Assembly (NCBI GenBank): GCA_963575745.1 | Contig: CAUYUJ010010446.1 | Coordinates: forward strand, 278,501-342,500 | Reading direction: 5' to 3' | DNA: 64,000 nt | Source of the DNA: Prorocentrum cordatum | Lineage: Eukaryota; Sar; Dinophyceae; Prorocentrales; Prorocentraceae | Shown: in pieces, positions 42,088-53,280 of the stretch | How the letters are laid out: every line of letters begins with the position of its first letter | Position numbering within the stretch: the stretch's first letter is position 1 | Position numbers and translations under genes: made by a program | Notes under the pieces: model-generated | Databases searched by the model: none | Seen by the model: the letters and a program-made list of their open reading frames with translations, nothing else | What the model was told of the DNA's origin: nothing

Positions 42088-42399
42088 AGGGGCGGTCGGT
42101 CGCCTCCCGACCGGCGCTTTGCCCTCATCCACTGCCTCGCGGCTGAACGTCACCAGGCCGCCCATGAGTCGGATCTCCGCGCCAGCATCACCGCGCTCCA
42201 CCAGCGCGCCGCGCGGCTCGAACATACGCTGCGTCGCGCCCAAGAACAGGCGGGGCCTCTCCTCGCACGGCTCCACAGAGCCCAACCCGCCTGGGGCGCC
42301 ACCCGCTCCGCGTCCCCACCGCCCCCCCCCGGATTTCCCTGCATACATGATGCCATCCAAGCGAATCTCGACGCTCACCGCCAGCGCAACAACCGCTAG
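42088..42399 (+). pseudogene. Coiled-coil-like fragment without start codon
   Basis: Plus frame open between TGA 42085-42087 and TAG 42397-42399. It reads as a helix with regular Leu/Ala/His spacing (FALIHCLAAERHQAAHESDL, ITALHQRAARLEHTLRRAQE, LLARLHRAQPAWGAT), then a proline run. There is no ATG in a sensible place, so it is probably a fragment or an exon. Confidence 0.35.
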
Positions 42400-42729
42400 C
42401 GCCTCGCACCTGCGCCCCGTGAAAACGCTTAGCAACACGTTCCACGGACCACGCCCTGGATTGCGGTCGGGGATGCCTCTCCGCGTCGCCCTCTTGCAGG
42501 GTCTCAGAAACGCGCGTGCCAACAGGTGCTTTACCTGGGCCCCGATTCAATCGTGGGCGTGCAGATCGCGCGTGGCACTCCTGAATCACCTGCTTTGATT
42601 TCCAGCCGTAGTCTTCCAGACTGCGCCAGGGGGGGACGCTTCTGCACCACACCCGTCTGCAACAGGGGCCCCCTCCCGCCAAAGAGGCGTGGGCAGCAGG
42701 CGCGTGTAATTAGCCCCGCTCGCGGAATC

Positions 42730-42790
42730 TCGCTCTCCCTCTCTCTTTCTCACTCTCTGTGTCGCTCTTTCTTTCTCTCTCTCTCTCTCA

Positions 42791-42828
<38 letters not shown>

Positions 42829-42840
42829 TGTATCTCTCTG
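42730..42840. repeat. CT microsatellite
   Basis: (CT)n, imperfect, from the TCTCGCTCTCCC start to CTCTCTTGTATC. It is followed to 43140 by AT-richer sequence with a second short CT run at 43061-43076; nothing else is recognised there. Confidence 0.9.
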
Positions 42841-43549
42841 TTTAAATTGATATTGCTGGTGTATGTCAGTATGCCTTGTCTTATTTCGTTATATGTATTC
42901 GTATACTTATATGTCACTGATGATATTTCGCTATCTCCTTCTGGTTAGATATGGATTAGTTTCTTTATGTATGTAGTTATGTATGATGATTTGTTATGTG
43001 TGTGGGTCATTCATTTTTCTTTCGTTCTTTCGTTCCACATGTAAGTTTCGTTCGTTCGTTCTCTCTCTCTCTCTCAGAACACATGGCGACAAGCAAATAC
43101 GACGTACTAGACAACATGACGACCATTACACCAGAGAAAACAAACAATAAGTGGACGGTTTGAAAAATCGGCAAGCGCCGAAGTTGCGAAGAGGCCCTAA
43201 ATACCGATTCGGTGGAAATTCGGGAAGGGTTGTGGCATTCTCGCCTTTTCGGGTATCCGTCGGTTCAAAACGGCTCAAGAGGATAGACGATCTCAGAGTG
43301 CTCGTCGACGGCCCAAGGCGGTATGAATACGGCCCCGCGACTGCCCGAAGAGACCGAGCAGACGGCGAAAAGGCCCCCACGACGGACCATTGGACAGGAC
43401 AATGTCGGGACGGCCCGCATCCGCTTCCAGAGGCGAGGTCGAGAGGTGCCAGATGTGACGGCGCTTCTCTTATGCCTCCTCTTGCCAGTGGCCATTGTCA
43501 TCAGCATCACCGTGCATCATCATCGTGAACATGCTCATTCTCATCATAG

Positions 43550-43855
43550 TGACGCGTGATATCCTTTACGCTGATGACACGCTGCTTCTTTCACGACACG
43601 TTGCAAACTTGAATGGCCTTTTGGCGGCAATTGTTGCTGAAGGAGAAAAGTACGGGCTGGAGTTGACAGCAGAATTTCCAGGCCGACCAGCGAGCCGATC
43701 AAAACTGTCCGCGAAGCCATCTACCTCGGGGGGCTGATCACGTGCGACGGGAAGGCGACGACGGAGGTGACCAGGCGATTGGGGGAAGCGACGAAGACTT
43801 TAAGCAATTGGACCGGATATGGGCTCACGCGTCAATTGGAAAAAAGCGGAAATAC

Positions 43856-43903
<48 letters not shown>

Positions 43904-44262
43904 CCAGCTGCGTACTCAGCGAGCTCATGTATTCTTTGGATTCTGTATGGTTGCTTAAAGCAGACAGGTCCAGATTGGACAGCTTCCATTGCAAATGCTT
44001 GCGACGCCTACTTGGTATTCCCCACTCGTTTCTTTCTCGCGTTCGCAACAATGAAGTATTGCAGCGGGCGTCGTCGACACCATTATCTGAGTATCTGAAG
44101 GAACGCCAAATAGCTCTGTACAATAGAATCGCCAGGTCCCCGGACCCTTCCCTGATCAAAGAAATACTGTGCGATGCGGATGGCATTCCCAAAAATTGGG
44201 CACGCCGCCGGAAAAACGAGGGCGCCCGCGACAGCAGTGGGCGACTTCAGTGTACGATTTGT
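43550..44262 (+). pseudogene. LINE reverse transcriptase, C-terminal part, frameshifted
   Basis: The RT palm motif YADD is at 43567-43578 in DILYADDTLLLSRHVANL, followed by EGEKYGLEL. The protein then moves to another frame (IYLGGLITCDGKATTEVTRR, 43719-43780), then after an (AT)n tract back to the first frame (LMYSLDSVWLLKADRSRLDS; CLRRLLGIPHSFLSRVRNNE; EYLKERQIALYNRIA), and ends in the other frame with KRGRPRQQWATSVYDLS (about 44215-44265). This order (YADD; YLGxxI; L.Y.L...WL; CLRRILGIPxSyIS; GRPRxxW) is the thumb and C-terminal region of dinoflagellate non-LTR elements. The catalytic Asp pair is intact, but three frame changes and a microsatellite inside the gene make it dead. Confidence 0.85.
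43858..43900. repeat. AT microsatellite inside the RT pseudogene
   Basis: (AT)n of about 40 bp located between 'WKKAEIH' and 'SSCVLSELMYSL', where intact relatives have a short helix. It expanded within coding sequence. Confidence 0.95.
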
Positions 44263-44559
44263 CTCTCGTGAGTAACTCCAATCCGCACGCTCCTCGTCCC
44301 CCCCCCCTCCCCCCTCTCTCCTTCCTCCCCCTCCTGCTCCCCTCTCGTTTCCTGCGTCAGTCGTGAGACGCTCCGTTTTTTCTGCTTCACAGTCGAGCCT
44401 CTGTGTTCACGCAATCCATCTGCAAGATGTCCCTTGCATTGTCACGAAGAGCTGCCAATTGTGCTCTCTTCTGCCCACGCGTCCTTCCGGATGCTCGGCT
44501 CAGCCATGCCATGCCATGCCCTGGGGGTTCCTCCTCCCTCCTCCTCCCCTTGGGGGCCA

Positions 44560-44745
44560 GAGCCGTAGCGAAGCCGGATCGGCAAAAGCCGGCAGGAATC
44601 GGCTGACGCATCGAATCGGCAGCAGCCGGATCGGGCGAACTCGAAATCGGAATCGCGAATCGGAATCCCGGAATCGAGTCGGTTCGAAATCGGAATCGCG
44701 GAAATCCATTCGAATCGAACCGGCGGAATCGGAATGACCCCTGCA
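44560..44745. repeat. GAATCGG short repeats
   Basis: Dense imperfect repeats of GAATCGG/CGGAATC (6-9 bp). Non-coding. Confidence 0.8.
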
Positions 44746-45119
44746 CGGGCACCAGGGAGCCCGGAACCGGGAGATGGACAGTGATGTGGAGAAGGAGATT
44801 GTGGGATCGATAATGGGATCAATAACCGCATCAAGCAATTAAGAGCCCCCCCCCCGCTCCAGCGAAAGTATAACGCACCTTGCACCCCAGAAGCGTTACC
44901 CTGGCACCTCGCACCTTTATGTGAACGCAGACGAGTCTGCTCGCCGAAACAAGCAAACCGCCTGAGACATTCTCGCAATATGGTTTCCTTGTGGTTCTGA
45001 AGCAAGCGCCTCGCCTGAGACATCCTCAGACTCTGCTCTGGACGCAGACGAGTCTGCGTCAGGTGGTCGGTCTAGGCGAGAACTGGAGTGGCCGCGCGTC
45101 TTCCCAGCGCTCGGCCTTC

Positions 45120-45222
45120 CGAACAGAGTTCCTCTTCCTCTTCCTCTTCGTCCTTCTCACGGGTCCTCCTCCTCCCATTCCTCCTCATCAGGGGTCATCC
45201 TCCTCTTCCTCCTCCTCCTCCC
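45120..45222. repeat. CTC/TTC pyrimidine tract
   Basis: Pyrimidine-rich CCTCTTCCTC repeats that end directly at the spliced-leader core at 45225. Confidence 0.8.
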
Positions 45223-45224
45223 CC

Positions 45225-45242
45225 CCGTAGCCATTTTGGCTC
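45225..45242 (+). other. Partial spliced leader followed by a relic leader
   Basis: CCGTAGCCATTTTGGCTC is an exact 18-nt match to the leader but lacks the final AAG. Eight bases later CCATTATGGATCAAG (45250-45264) matches the leader's last 15 nt with two differences. A full leader followed by a leader lacking its first bases is the pattern left by repeated trans-splicing and retroposition, since the AG inside CCGTAG can act as an acceptor. Confidence 0.6.
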
Positions 45243-45254
45243 TTATTCGCCATT

Positions 45255-45423
45255 ATGGATCAAGCCGAGGGCCAATGCCTCAGTCAAGAGGCCTTGGCCC
45301 AGCCAAACAGAAAAAAAGCATCCTCCTGCTCCTCCTCCTCCAGACTCCCTCACGGCACGGCACCAACACGAACAACGACAATCATACCAGCAATCGGAGT
45401 TATAGCTAGAACATCAAGGCCAA

Positions 45424-45470
<47 letters not shown>

Positions 45471-45563
45471 CCAACAACAACAACAACATCAAAAACACAA
45501 ACAACACCGCCAACACCAACAATAACAACATTCAGTCCCACGCAAAGGGGAACCCAACTTTGA
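45255..45563 (+). CDS. Short ORF downstream of spliced-leader relics
   Basis: ATG-initiated, 102 codons: MDQAEGQCLSQEALAQPNRK at the N-terminus, then Ser- and Thr/Ala-rich sequence from an (AACAGC)n microsatellite at 45423-45475. The start overlaps the second leader relic, so the ATG is formed by leader mutation (ATTTTGG to ATTATGG). I doubt that it is a real gene; it may be the remnant 5' end of a retroposed mRNA. Confidence 0.25.
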
Positions 45564-45799
45564 AAAGGAACCGTCAGTGCCTACGATGGGGGGCGAATGA
45601 TTTTGGCGGTGCGGGTGCTAAGATAACGCGCCGTGCGTGGCGGGGGCAATATCCTCGGATGCACACTACCCCACACGACGGCCGGGAAAAAAACAATGTT
45701 TCAGTAAGGGTGGTAATAAGAATCGTAGAGGACAAGGACGATGAAGAAAATGAAAAAAAAGAGGAAGGGAGGAAAGAAGCAGGGGAGCCCGTCAGTTTC

Positions 45800-46460
45800 C
45801 GCATGTTTACCCTGATTACTATCATTACTCGTACTCGCATTCTTATTCGTGTTAATATTAGTCTTATTCTTATTTGTATTATTATTGGTCATATTGTACT
45901 TCTTGTCTTATTGGGTAAGCTGTCGAACTTATGTTGTGCGGGTGCGGTGCTAAGATAACGCGCCGTGCGTGGCGGGACCGATATCCTCGGATGCACTACC
46001 CCACACGACGGCCGGGAAAAAACTATGTTTCATCAGGGGTGGTAATACATATCGTATAGGACAAGGGTGATGAAGATAATGCGAAACATGAGTTATTATT
46101 TGTCGTAATATTATGTGTAGTTGCATTGATATTCTTATTGGTATTCAAAGTGTGATGTTTAATATCATTGTTATTATTCATTGTTTTTACTATCACTCTT
46201 ACTCTTACTATTATGAGTACGATTGTTCTTCTTACTCTGAACAGTATCATGTTATTATTCTTATTATTGGTATTACTCATACTCTTAGTATTATTAGTAG
46301 TGTTACTCTTATTTTGTTTATTATAAATTATTAGTACTCGCATTCGGATTCGCATTCTGATTATTATCCATAGTCTTACTCTTGTTCTTACTCTCAGTAC
46401 CATTCATATTATGATAATTACTCTTACTCGTATCCCTTACTCTTATTCTTATTCATATTC
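45800..46460. repeat. AT-rich TTATT/TTACTC degenerate repeats
   Basis: TATTATT, TTATTCTTA and CTTACTCT words repeat throughout. A duplicated block (GCGCCGTGCGTGGCGGG, then ATATCCTCGGATGCAC and CACACGACGGCCGGGAAAA) occurs at 45628-45692 and 45957-46021, about 329 bp apart. Confidence 0.7.
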
Positions 46461-46639
46461 AAAATGGGATACCACCCGAGCCAGGGCGCGGGAATCATTT
46501 ACTTTCGTTCCATGTGTGCGATGCTAATCAGATCGTTCGGCGAAAACCGCCCCCCCAGAATTATGTAATTACGGTGCTGTGCTAATGATAACCCCGAGGG
46601 GGTCTTTAATGGCTTCTTGCGATTAGTGTGAGGACGATA

Positions 46640-46850
46640 ATAATGTCGATCGTGAGACCGATAGTGACGTCGATTCCGTGAGACCGATCGTGAGATCGAT
46701 CGTTTGATCGCCCGCGGGTGTGATCTTTGGTGATCGATAGTTAGTGAATCGATTGTGATATCGATTGTGAGATAGATACTGAGATTAATGGTGAGATCGA
46801 TAGTGAGGTGGGTAAGGAGATCGATGGTGAGACCGATCGACACAGATCGA
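46640..46850. repeat. GATCGAT(A/C)GTGAG repeats
   Basis: Short GATCGATnGTGAGA words repeat about 15 times on the plus strand. Confidence 0.75.
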
Positions 46851-48200
46851 AGAAGAACCCGGGGACCCTGCCGCCTACCGAAATCGGCCCGGAAGAAGCA
46901 AACCCGCACCCGGGAAGCCGAACCCGGGAACCCGGGAACCCGGCCGCCTACAGAAATCGGCCCCGTACTTTCACCAAATCTTTCAATCTCCGCTAGGACC
47001 CTTTCAGTGCAAGCACTGATCGGGGAATCCAAAGCACCGTGGCGCTGCTTCCACGACTGCCCCTCCGGGATTCTAGGAGAGCTCGGCAAAACCATCCTAC
47101 ATGCATATCGACGCTTGGCTGGTACAGTGGCGGGGTTCGCCACGGGCAGTTGGAATACAGCAAGGGCCCATCTGACAGAAGCGCCGACCCATCACAGAAA
47201 CGCGAAGCACACAAGGCTGACGAAGGTGGCAGACCTCGCGGCACCGCGACACAGAGACTGCTGCCCGGTCCGTCCACTCCCGACCGAAGAAATCCGCGCG
47301 GACCTGTCAAACATTGTGTCGATGTTTGCTGTCGTACTAAAGGCGTGATGTTTGAGGCCGAAAGCGGAGCACGTGCCCGCAATGTAAGCACCCACTCGCT
47401 CCCAAGTGCGAGCCCTCACGGGCCAGACAAGTCGCTCGGGGAGCATTCTGTATACGTCGTGATAAGGCCCCTACTCCTCCACCCACCAGGAGCCTGCTAC
47501 TGTAGCTCTCAGGTACGGCTGCTGCGGTCTGCTACAAATTTTCAGAACATCGTAATGCCATGTGTGACGCCCGCGAGCTGGCGACACGGATCCCTTGGTA
47601 CATACGTCTGTTAGTAGTCTCGAAACTTCGCCACACGATTGGCCACAGCCCCAAAACTGTCCCCCTGCGTTTCTTCCCGAGCTTCGCCAGAAGAACGTCC
47701 ATTTGCCCCCTGCTCCAAAACATTCGGCCCGACTTCCTACCCTAATTTCCTTCAGACGCACTGCGGCTGAGTAGTTACCCACCCCCCTCCCTCCATCGGC
47801 ATCCCTGCGAAGGATGACGGAGGATGAAACAGGGAGGACAGCAAAGAGAAGTCCACCGTCGCATCCCATTTTGACTCGATCCTCTTGTGGCTGGCGTCCA
47901 AGGGAGAAGCCTGCCGCCGCCCTCAGCAAAAGGCCTCTGTCTATCAGAAGTTGTGTGGCCCGCTCTGTTCTCTCCTCATCCTTCCCTCCTCCCCCCTTCT
48001 ACACCTCCCCTCCATCTCTCGATTCCCCTCCTTCTCTCCCCCTCCTCCTTCTCCTCCTTTCTCAACGAGCGCTGCTGCTGCACAATGCCAACTACCAAGG
48101 GGGCTGTCCAGCGTGTTCTCCAGCTTCCACGACATCTTGTATGAATCGCATTGATGCCTCCGCCGCAGCAGTCTGGGCACTCATGGAGTGCACCATGAAT
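46851..48200. other. No gene confidently recognised
   Basis: A plus frame ending at TGA 47346-47348 reads protein-like in part (ISARTLSVQALIGESKAPWR; GELGKTILHAYRRLAGTVAG; EEIRADLSNIVSMFAVVLKA), about 120 codons, with no known domain. A pyrimidine-rich tract covers 47960-48060. Confidence 0.35.
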
Positions 48201-48214
48201 TGGGAGTGCAGTCC

Positions 48215-48217
48215 CTG

Positions 48218-48258
<41 letters not shown>

Positions 48259-48660
48259 CAGACGACGACCGACGACGACGACAACGACGACTACGACGAC
48301 GACGAGCGACGACGACGACGGCGGCGGCGACGACGACGACGGGGGCGGCGACGACGACGAGCGACGCCTCTGGAGTTCTTCGGTGGTCTCCGGTGGTCTC
48401 TGGAGGTCTCCCGAGGCCTCCGGAAGCCTCCTGAAGCCTCTGCAGGAGGCCTCCTCAGGCCCTCCGGAGGTCCTCCGAAGGCCTCCAGAGGCCTCTGGAG
48501 GCCCTCGAAGGCCTTCGACGGCGTTCTACGACGACGACAACGACGACGACGACGGCGAGCGACGATGAGCGACGATAACGACAACGACGACGACGACGAG
48601 CGACGACGAGTGACGACGAGCGACGACGACGACGACGAGCGACGATTGCAAGAGACGAGT
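48215..48660. repeat. GAC/ACG trinucleotide and GGAGGCCTC repeats
   Basis: (ACG)n at 48218-48365 and 48525-48655 enclose a stretch of about 160 bp of GGTCTC/CGGAGGCCTC words (48370-48520). Frames through it encode Asp, Thr or Arg runs. Confidence 0.9.
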
Positions 48661-48824
48661 TGTGGCGAGCACATTCCTGCGAAGGCGTCGCTGCCTCCAC
48701 GTGGCGTATAAGAGGTATAGTCCTATCCTCATTCCTCGTCGTCTTCGTCGTCGTCCTTCTCTTCCTGTTGCTCCTTCTTTTACGAATGCCACAAGTGCCT
48801 GAGAGCACCGCAACATGCCCGCGA

Positions 48825-49200
48825 CCACCGCGGATCCCTATACGGATCCCTTTTGGGATCCCTATTCGGATCCCTATGGGGGTGCCCGTCGGGATTCCTA
48901 TGCGGATCCCTACTGGGATCCCTATGCGGACCCCTATGCGGTAGGAGATCCCTGTGCGGATCCGTATGCGGATCCCTATGCGAATTGCCATGCGGATCCG
49001 TATGCGGATCCGTTTAAGGATCCCTATGCAAATTCCTAGAAGATCTCTATACGGACCCCTATGCGGATCCGCATGCGGATCCTTATTGGAATCCCAATGC
49101 GGATCCCTATGCAGATCGTTTTGCCATCCCCATGCGGGCGTATCCCTTGGCGGATTTCTATGCGGATGCCTCGGCTCCCTATGCGGATCCCTATGCACAC
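48825..49200. repeat. ATGCGGATCCCT repeats
   Basis: About 25 imperfect copies of a 12-15 bp word ATGCGGATCCCT, each with a BamHI-type GGATCC palindrome. Translations are periodic (RIPMRIPM; DPYADPYA) and not taken as proteins. Confidence 0.85.
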
Positions 49201-49915
49201 GGCGGCAGTGACGGGGGTGCACTGGGGGGGGGAGCGTTGCGTTATGGGGGGGGGGCTGGGGGCCATAGCGCGCATTGTGGCTAAGGCAATCAAGAAACAC
49301 GCTCCTCCACGACGCGAAGGGGTCTGGGCCCCTCCCCACCTCCAGAAGGAAGGGCGGGGCGAACGCGGGTCGGGGGCAGGAGGCGGGCGGAGGCGCTGCG
49401 ACTCGCCCATCCGCTCTTCCAGCAGTACCTCCCGGATGAGGCGGTCCAGCGGGTTGCCCGCCACCTGCGCGTTGGGCAGGGCAAGTGCTGACACCAACCC
49501 AGCGAGGGCGGATACTCACCTGTAGCGGCGTGGTTGCCCAATCGATTGCGCACAACTAGGTGAGAAAGCTCTTGTGGCCGGCCTGTCCAGCGCCTTATTC
49601 ACTCGGGGGCCCCCTCGTCTCGAGGCCACTCTGGAACACCTCCCTCCTCCTCCTCGAGCGCTAGTCTGGGCGCGGGGCCTTCGTCGTCTCGGGAGGAAGG
49701 TCGAAGGTGGGCTCTGGAAGCAGTCTTGCTCGAGAACATCTACTTCGACGATGTGGGTTGTCCGCGGTGCGTCTTGGGGATCCTAATGGGCTCGGTGTCC
49801 GGCTGAATAGTGTGTTGTGTGGCACGCTTCCCACTCCTGAACAATGCAGGCCTCGTGCTGTGTTGCTTGTGTTCCTCCTTTCGCTGATACACACCACAGG
49901 TAGTGGTAGATTGTG
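49201..49915. other. No gene recognised
   Basis: GC-rich with G runs near 49225-49262. Open frames on both strands lack recognisable motifs. Confidence 0.4.
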
Positions 49916-49917
49916 CT

Positions 49918-50180
49918 GTGCTGACTAGTTTTCTCTGGCGAGACCTACTCGCAAGCCACGAGCTCAGGCGGTGGCTAGTTCGACGATGCTCGATCTGTGG
50001 GTTCGGATGTGGAGCGCGATCGATGATAGGGGACCTGGTCAGGTCGAAGTTCTGTGGACCAAGTCTCATTCTGCAGCCGTGCAACGCGCAACGTTCGCCA
50101 TTGGCGATGAGGAGTTGTTCTTGTATTGGTGTGTCAAATTCTTTGCTGGTTGGGACGCCGACTGCGGCGGTCTAACCAAT
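49918..50180 (+). pseudogene. Possible RNase H-like retroelement fragment
   Basis: A plus frame reads LDLWVRMWSAIDDRGPGQVE then VLWTKSHSAA, GDEELFLYWCVKFFAG and WDAD. In dinoflagellate LINEs the RNase H end has 'DLW.RFW........V.V.W.KGHA' followed by a 'GN..AD' box. Here the W-T-K-S-H part is present but the final GN..AD box is not convincing. Low confidence, based on one motif. Confidence 0.3.
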
Positions 50181-50199
50181 GAGCAAGTCGCGCTCATGC

Positions 50200-51735
50200 A
50201 CTTTGTTGATGACCTCAGCCCTCGTCCTCGATCGTCTCTTGGACGTGGACCGCGAAGTGGTGCAGGCGATTCCCCGCCGTGCTGCTCACAAGTTCGGCTG
50301 CCCTCCGCCCCGCCCGGCACCCTTGCCGTCTTGCCTTGTTCGGGGGGACAAGCTCAGAGCTGGAGGTCATGAGCCCATGCGTGCGGGGGTTGCTCTGAAG
50401 CGTCAGATGTGTGACAGCCGACTTCTTTTGGGGCGCCTCTTCGGTCCTTCTGTCCAGGGTCCTGTGTGGACAGTGCTGCCCTTGCTCCGCCCAATCCCCT
50501 CCACGCTCCACTTTATCCTAGATGCGCATCGGGCCACATGTTGAGTGTATTTCGAGGCGATCTGTTTTGCGAGCAGTGCCCAAGCTTGACCTGGTCTCCA
50601 ATCCAACCCTCCTGGTCGTCCTCCTTCTCCCCCGCTCTTCCCCTTGTCATCCTTCTCCTGCGCGGGCTGGGACCAAGGGATACCCTGGAATCTCACGCCT
50701 AATGGGATCAATTCCGCGACACGCGCGCAATGCGTTGCCGGGCACAACCGCCAGACTTCCTCAAACCGTTACCAGGAAGACCAGAGCGTAGAACAGGCAG
50801 CACGTGAGGGTCGACGAGGGGGCAAGAGAGAGAAGTTGGGAGGGAACCGGAGAGAAGAAGGATAATGATAGATCGCTGACGAAAAAGACTGTGGATGGAT
50901 GGCGCGTACGGACAGTGGCTCCTGAAGGGAAGAGGGAAGTGATGCGCTGGAGTTTGGCATTCGGTGCACTCTCCAAGGACAGGTGTCAAACTCGTACGTG
51001 ATCGAACGAACAGCACCTATTTCACATCCTCCCGAAGCACTAGTGACAACATCCTAGTTAACCAATTGAGAGATATCGCGATGGGCTTCGACTGATGACA
51101 TCCCATCCGCGTGCGCAATCAATCACAAGGCCAAGTGCCGTATGTGAAGCATGCTCGAAGCTCACTGCGCTACGACAAGCGAGTGGTAGACTCGTCCAGC
51201 AATAATCGATGCTTGGTGCGCCGTCACGGGGCAACACTGGCAAAATAGTGCGGTAACTTGTGCAAACGTTTGGCGGTGCTCCTCAGCTGAACACATTGTC
51301 CGGCCACTTTTGGAAGAAAAACTGATTTCTCAGTAAAGTCCACAGTGACACGCTCCAGCCTTGCATCTCGGTCCTGGTTCGGGAAGTCATGCGGAGGCAT
51401 GCCGCAAAAGGGGGAGCGGAAGGAACACGAGAGAGAATATGAGGAGCGGGAAATGGGATTGTGAGGCCGATGATCCATGAAACCTGCCAGAAAAAAAGGT
51501 GGCGCCGCAACTCGCACATGGCGGCCGGTAAGCAGAACCGCCCCATGGACACCGATATCCCGGAACAGTCCGAACAATGGGTAGAGGAAGAAGAAAGTCG
51601 ATGATAAATGATGGGGACCTACTCCGACGGTCGGGCCCCGCATGGAAATCCTTCGGGTTTGCCCTTAGCCTTTCCCCCCTCGCCCTGGCAGACACCCTAC
51701 TTTCGCCCTCTGCTCTACCATGTCCTCCTCTTCCT
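50200..51735. other. No gene recognised
   Basis: Mixed-composition sequence with open frames under 140 codons. No domain, repeat family or RNA structure is identified. Confidence 0.4.
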
Positions 51736-51870
51736 CCGTCTATTTATCCTCCTCCTCCTCCTCCTCCTCGTCCTTTCCCACCTCCTCCTCATTCATCGCC
51801 CTCTCCCTACCCCTTCCTCCTTCCTTCCTTATCCTCCTCCTGCCTCTTCTCCACGCGCGCCTCCCCTTCC
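51735..51870. repeat. CTC microsatellite
   Basis: Pyrimidine tract with (CTC)n at 51739-51770 and TCCTCC/TTCC words beyond. Confidence 0.85.
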
Positions 51871-52660
51871 CCCTGGTCGGGGCAAGCAAGTCGTTTTTCC
51901 TCGGCGCCGTCGCCGCCCCGGCTGGAGCGCGCGCGCGCGTTCGCCGACGGCTGGAGCGCGAATCCGTTGGGGCAATCCCGCGGGCCACGCATTTGGGAAA
52001 TCCCACGGGCCGCTGGGGCCCGGGGGCCGGCCGTCGGGACAACCCCGCGGGCCTGGCCTTGGGGGCGACCCCGCGGGCCTCGAGGCGGCGCGGCCGCGAT
52101 CGGCCGGGGGGCAGCGCGAGACCCAGCCGCGCTGCGGGCTCCTCCGCCTCGGTTCTTGAACTATCCGCTATCTCGTCGAACTTACGGGGCGCCTTCCGCC
52201 GGGGCGCCGGCGGCCCGCGCTCCAAGAACTCTCGCGCGGGCGGCCGCGGGACCAACGTTTTCCCCGCGCGCGTGGCGCAGGAAAACATGACGTAGAGGTG
52301 CAGCCGCCACTGTTCGTCCGACGCGCCCGTGCGACCAGCGCCCTCCTCCCTGGCGCAGTCGATGACGACGCCCTTCGGCAGCGTCTGGCCCCGCGACAGC
52401 GTGGAGGTCAGGCGCGACGCGCGCGCCAGGGTGAACCTCTAGCGGCGCGCGGCGCGCGGCCCCGAGCTCTGCCAGGTGAACTCCAGCTCGCTGGGCTTGA
52501 ACATCAGCAAGCTCATCGCCCGCGCCCCGGCCTCGCCGTCGTCGCCAGCGCCTTCGGCGCCCTGTAGCAGCGCATCGGCGACAACCTGGTAGATCGGGGA
52601 TTCCTTGAAGCCGCGCACCTGCAGGCAGATTGGCCGCGGAAGTAGCGGGGGCGAAGGAGC
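51870..52660 (-). CDS. Unassigned protein gene with one internal TAG; possible exons
   Basis: On the minus strand one frame gives strongly protein-like sequence: ICLQVRGFKESPIYQVVADA (about 52630-52570), ARAMSLLMFKPSELEFTWQS (about 52520-52455), TAG at 52439-52441, then in the same phase RFTLARASRLTSTLSRGQTL, GVVIDCAREEGAGRTGASDE and QWRLHLYVMFSCATRAGKTL, then FDEIADSSRTEAEEPAARLG. Another piece, FQLGGAVVSFEFDPDDERRR (about 52740-52680), lies just upstream in a different frame. The mixture fits exons with unseen introns, or a gene broken by one frameshift and one TAG. The frame runs on into the CTC microsatellite, so the true end is probably earlier. I do not recognise the family; composition is unlike the retroelements nearby. 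Confidence 0.45.
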
Positions 52661-52734
52661 TGGCCCGGAGCGCGCCCCTCGCGCCGCCGCTCGTCATCTG
52701 GGTCAAACTCGAAGGAAACGACGGCACCTCCCAG

Positions 52735-53280
52735 CTGGAACTTCCGCGCAATTCACTCGCAGATGAGGCCCCCGCCAGAGGCCCTTCAAAAATTCAACCG
52801 CGACGGGGCCCAGAAACGACGGCAAATTCAAAATATGCGCGGCCCGCTCGGACCACCAACATGGAGTGCGGACTCCATGGAGAAGGGGCCCCCGCCTGGG
52901 ACTTCTGCGTAATTCACTCGCAAATGAGGCCCGCGCCTGAGGCCCCTCCAAAATTCAAGCGCGAGGGGCCCGAACGCGACGACGCTTGCATGATTAGCGT
53001 GGCCCGCTCGGACTACCAACGTGAAATGCTGTCTCCATAGAAAGGGCGCCCCCGCCTGAGGCGTCCTCGCAATTCACTCACAGACGAAGCCTCCGCCTGA
53101 GGCTTCTTCGACATCCAGGCGCGAATGGCGTAAAAGCGACGACACTTATAATCTCGCGAGGACCCGCTCCGATGACCAACGCGAAGCGCGGGCGGGCGCA
53201 CTGGGGAGGGGGGCCCGCCTAAGACTTCCCCGCAACCCACTCGCAGACGAAGCTCCCGCCATAGGCTTCCTCGATATGAA
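52735..53280. repeat. 160-bp tandem repeat, about 3.3 copies
   Basis: Units begin CGCAATTCACTCGCAGA(T/C)GA at 52747, 52910, 53068 and 53230 (spacing about 160 bp) and include AATTCAA(C/G)CGCGA, GCGGCCCGCTCGGACCACC and (G/C)GCCCCCGCCTG. The first unit overlaps the 5' side of the unassigned minus-strand gene. Confidence 0.8.

Noticed and set aside
48455-49555. 366-codon minus-strand ORF with RIGIPIGIRIG repeats
   Set aside because: Its bulk is the GGATCC-containing short repeat and the ACG tract; the flanking parts show no domain.
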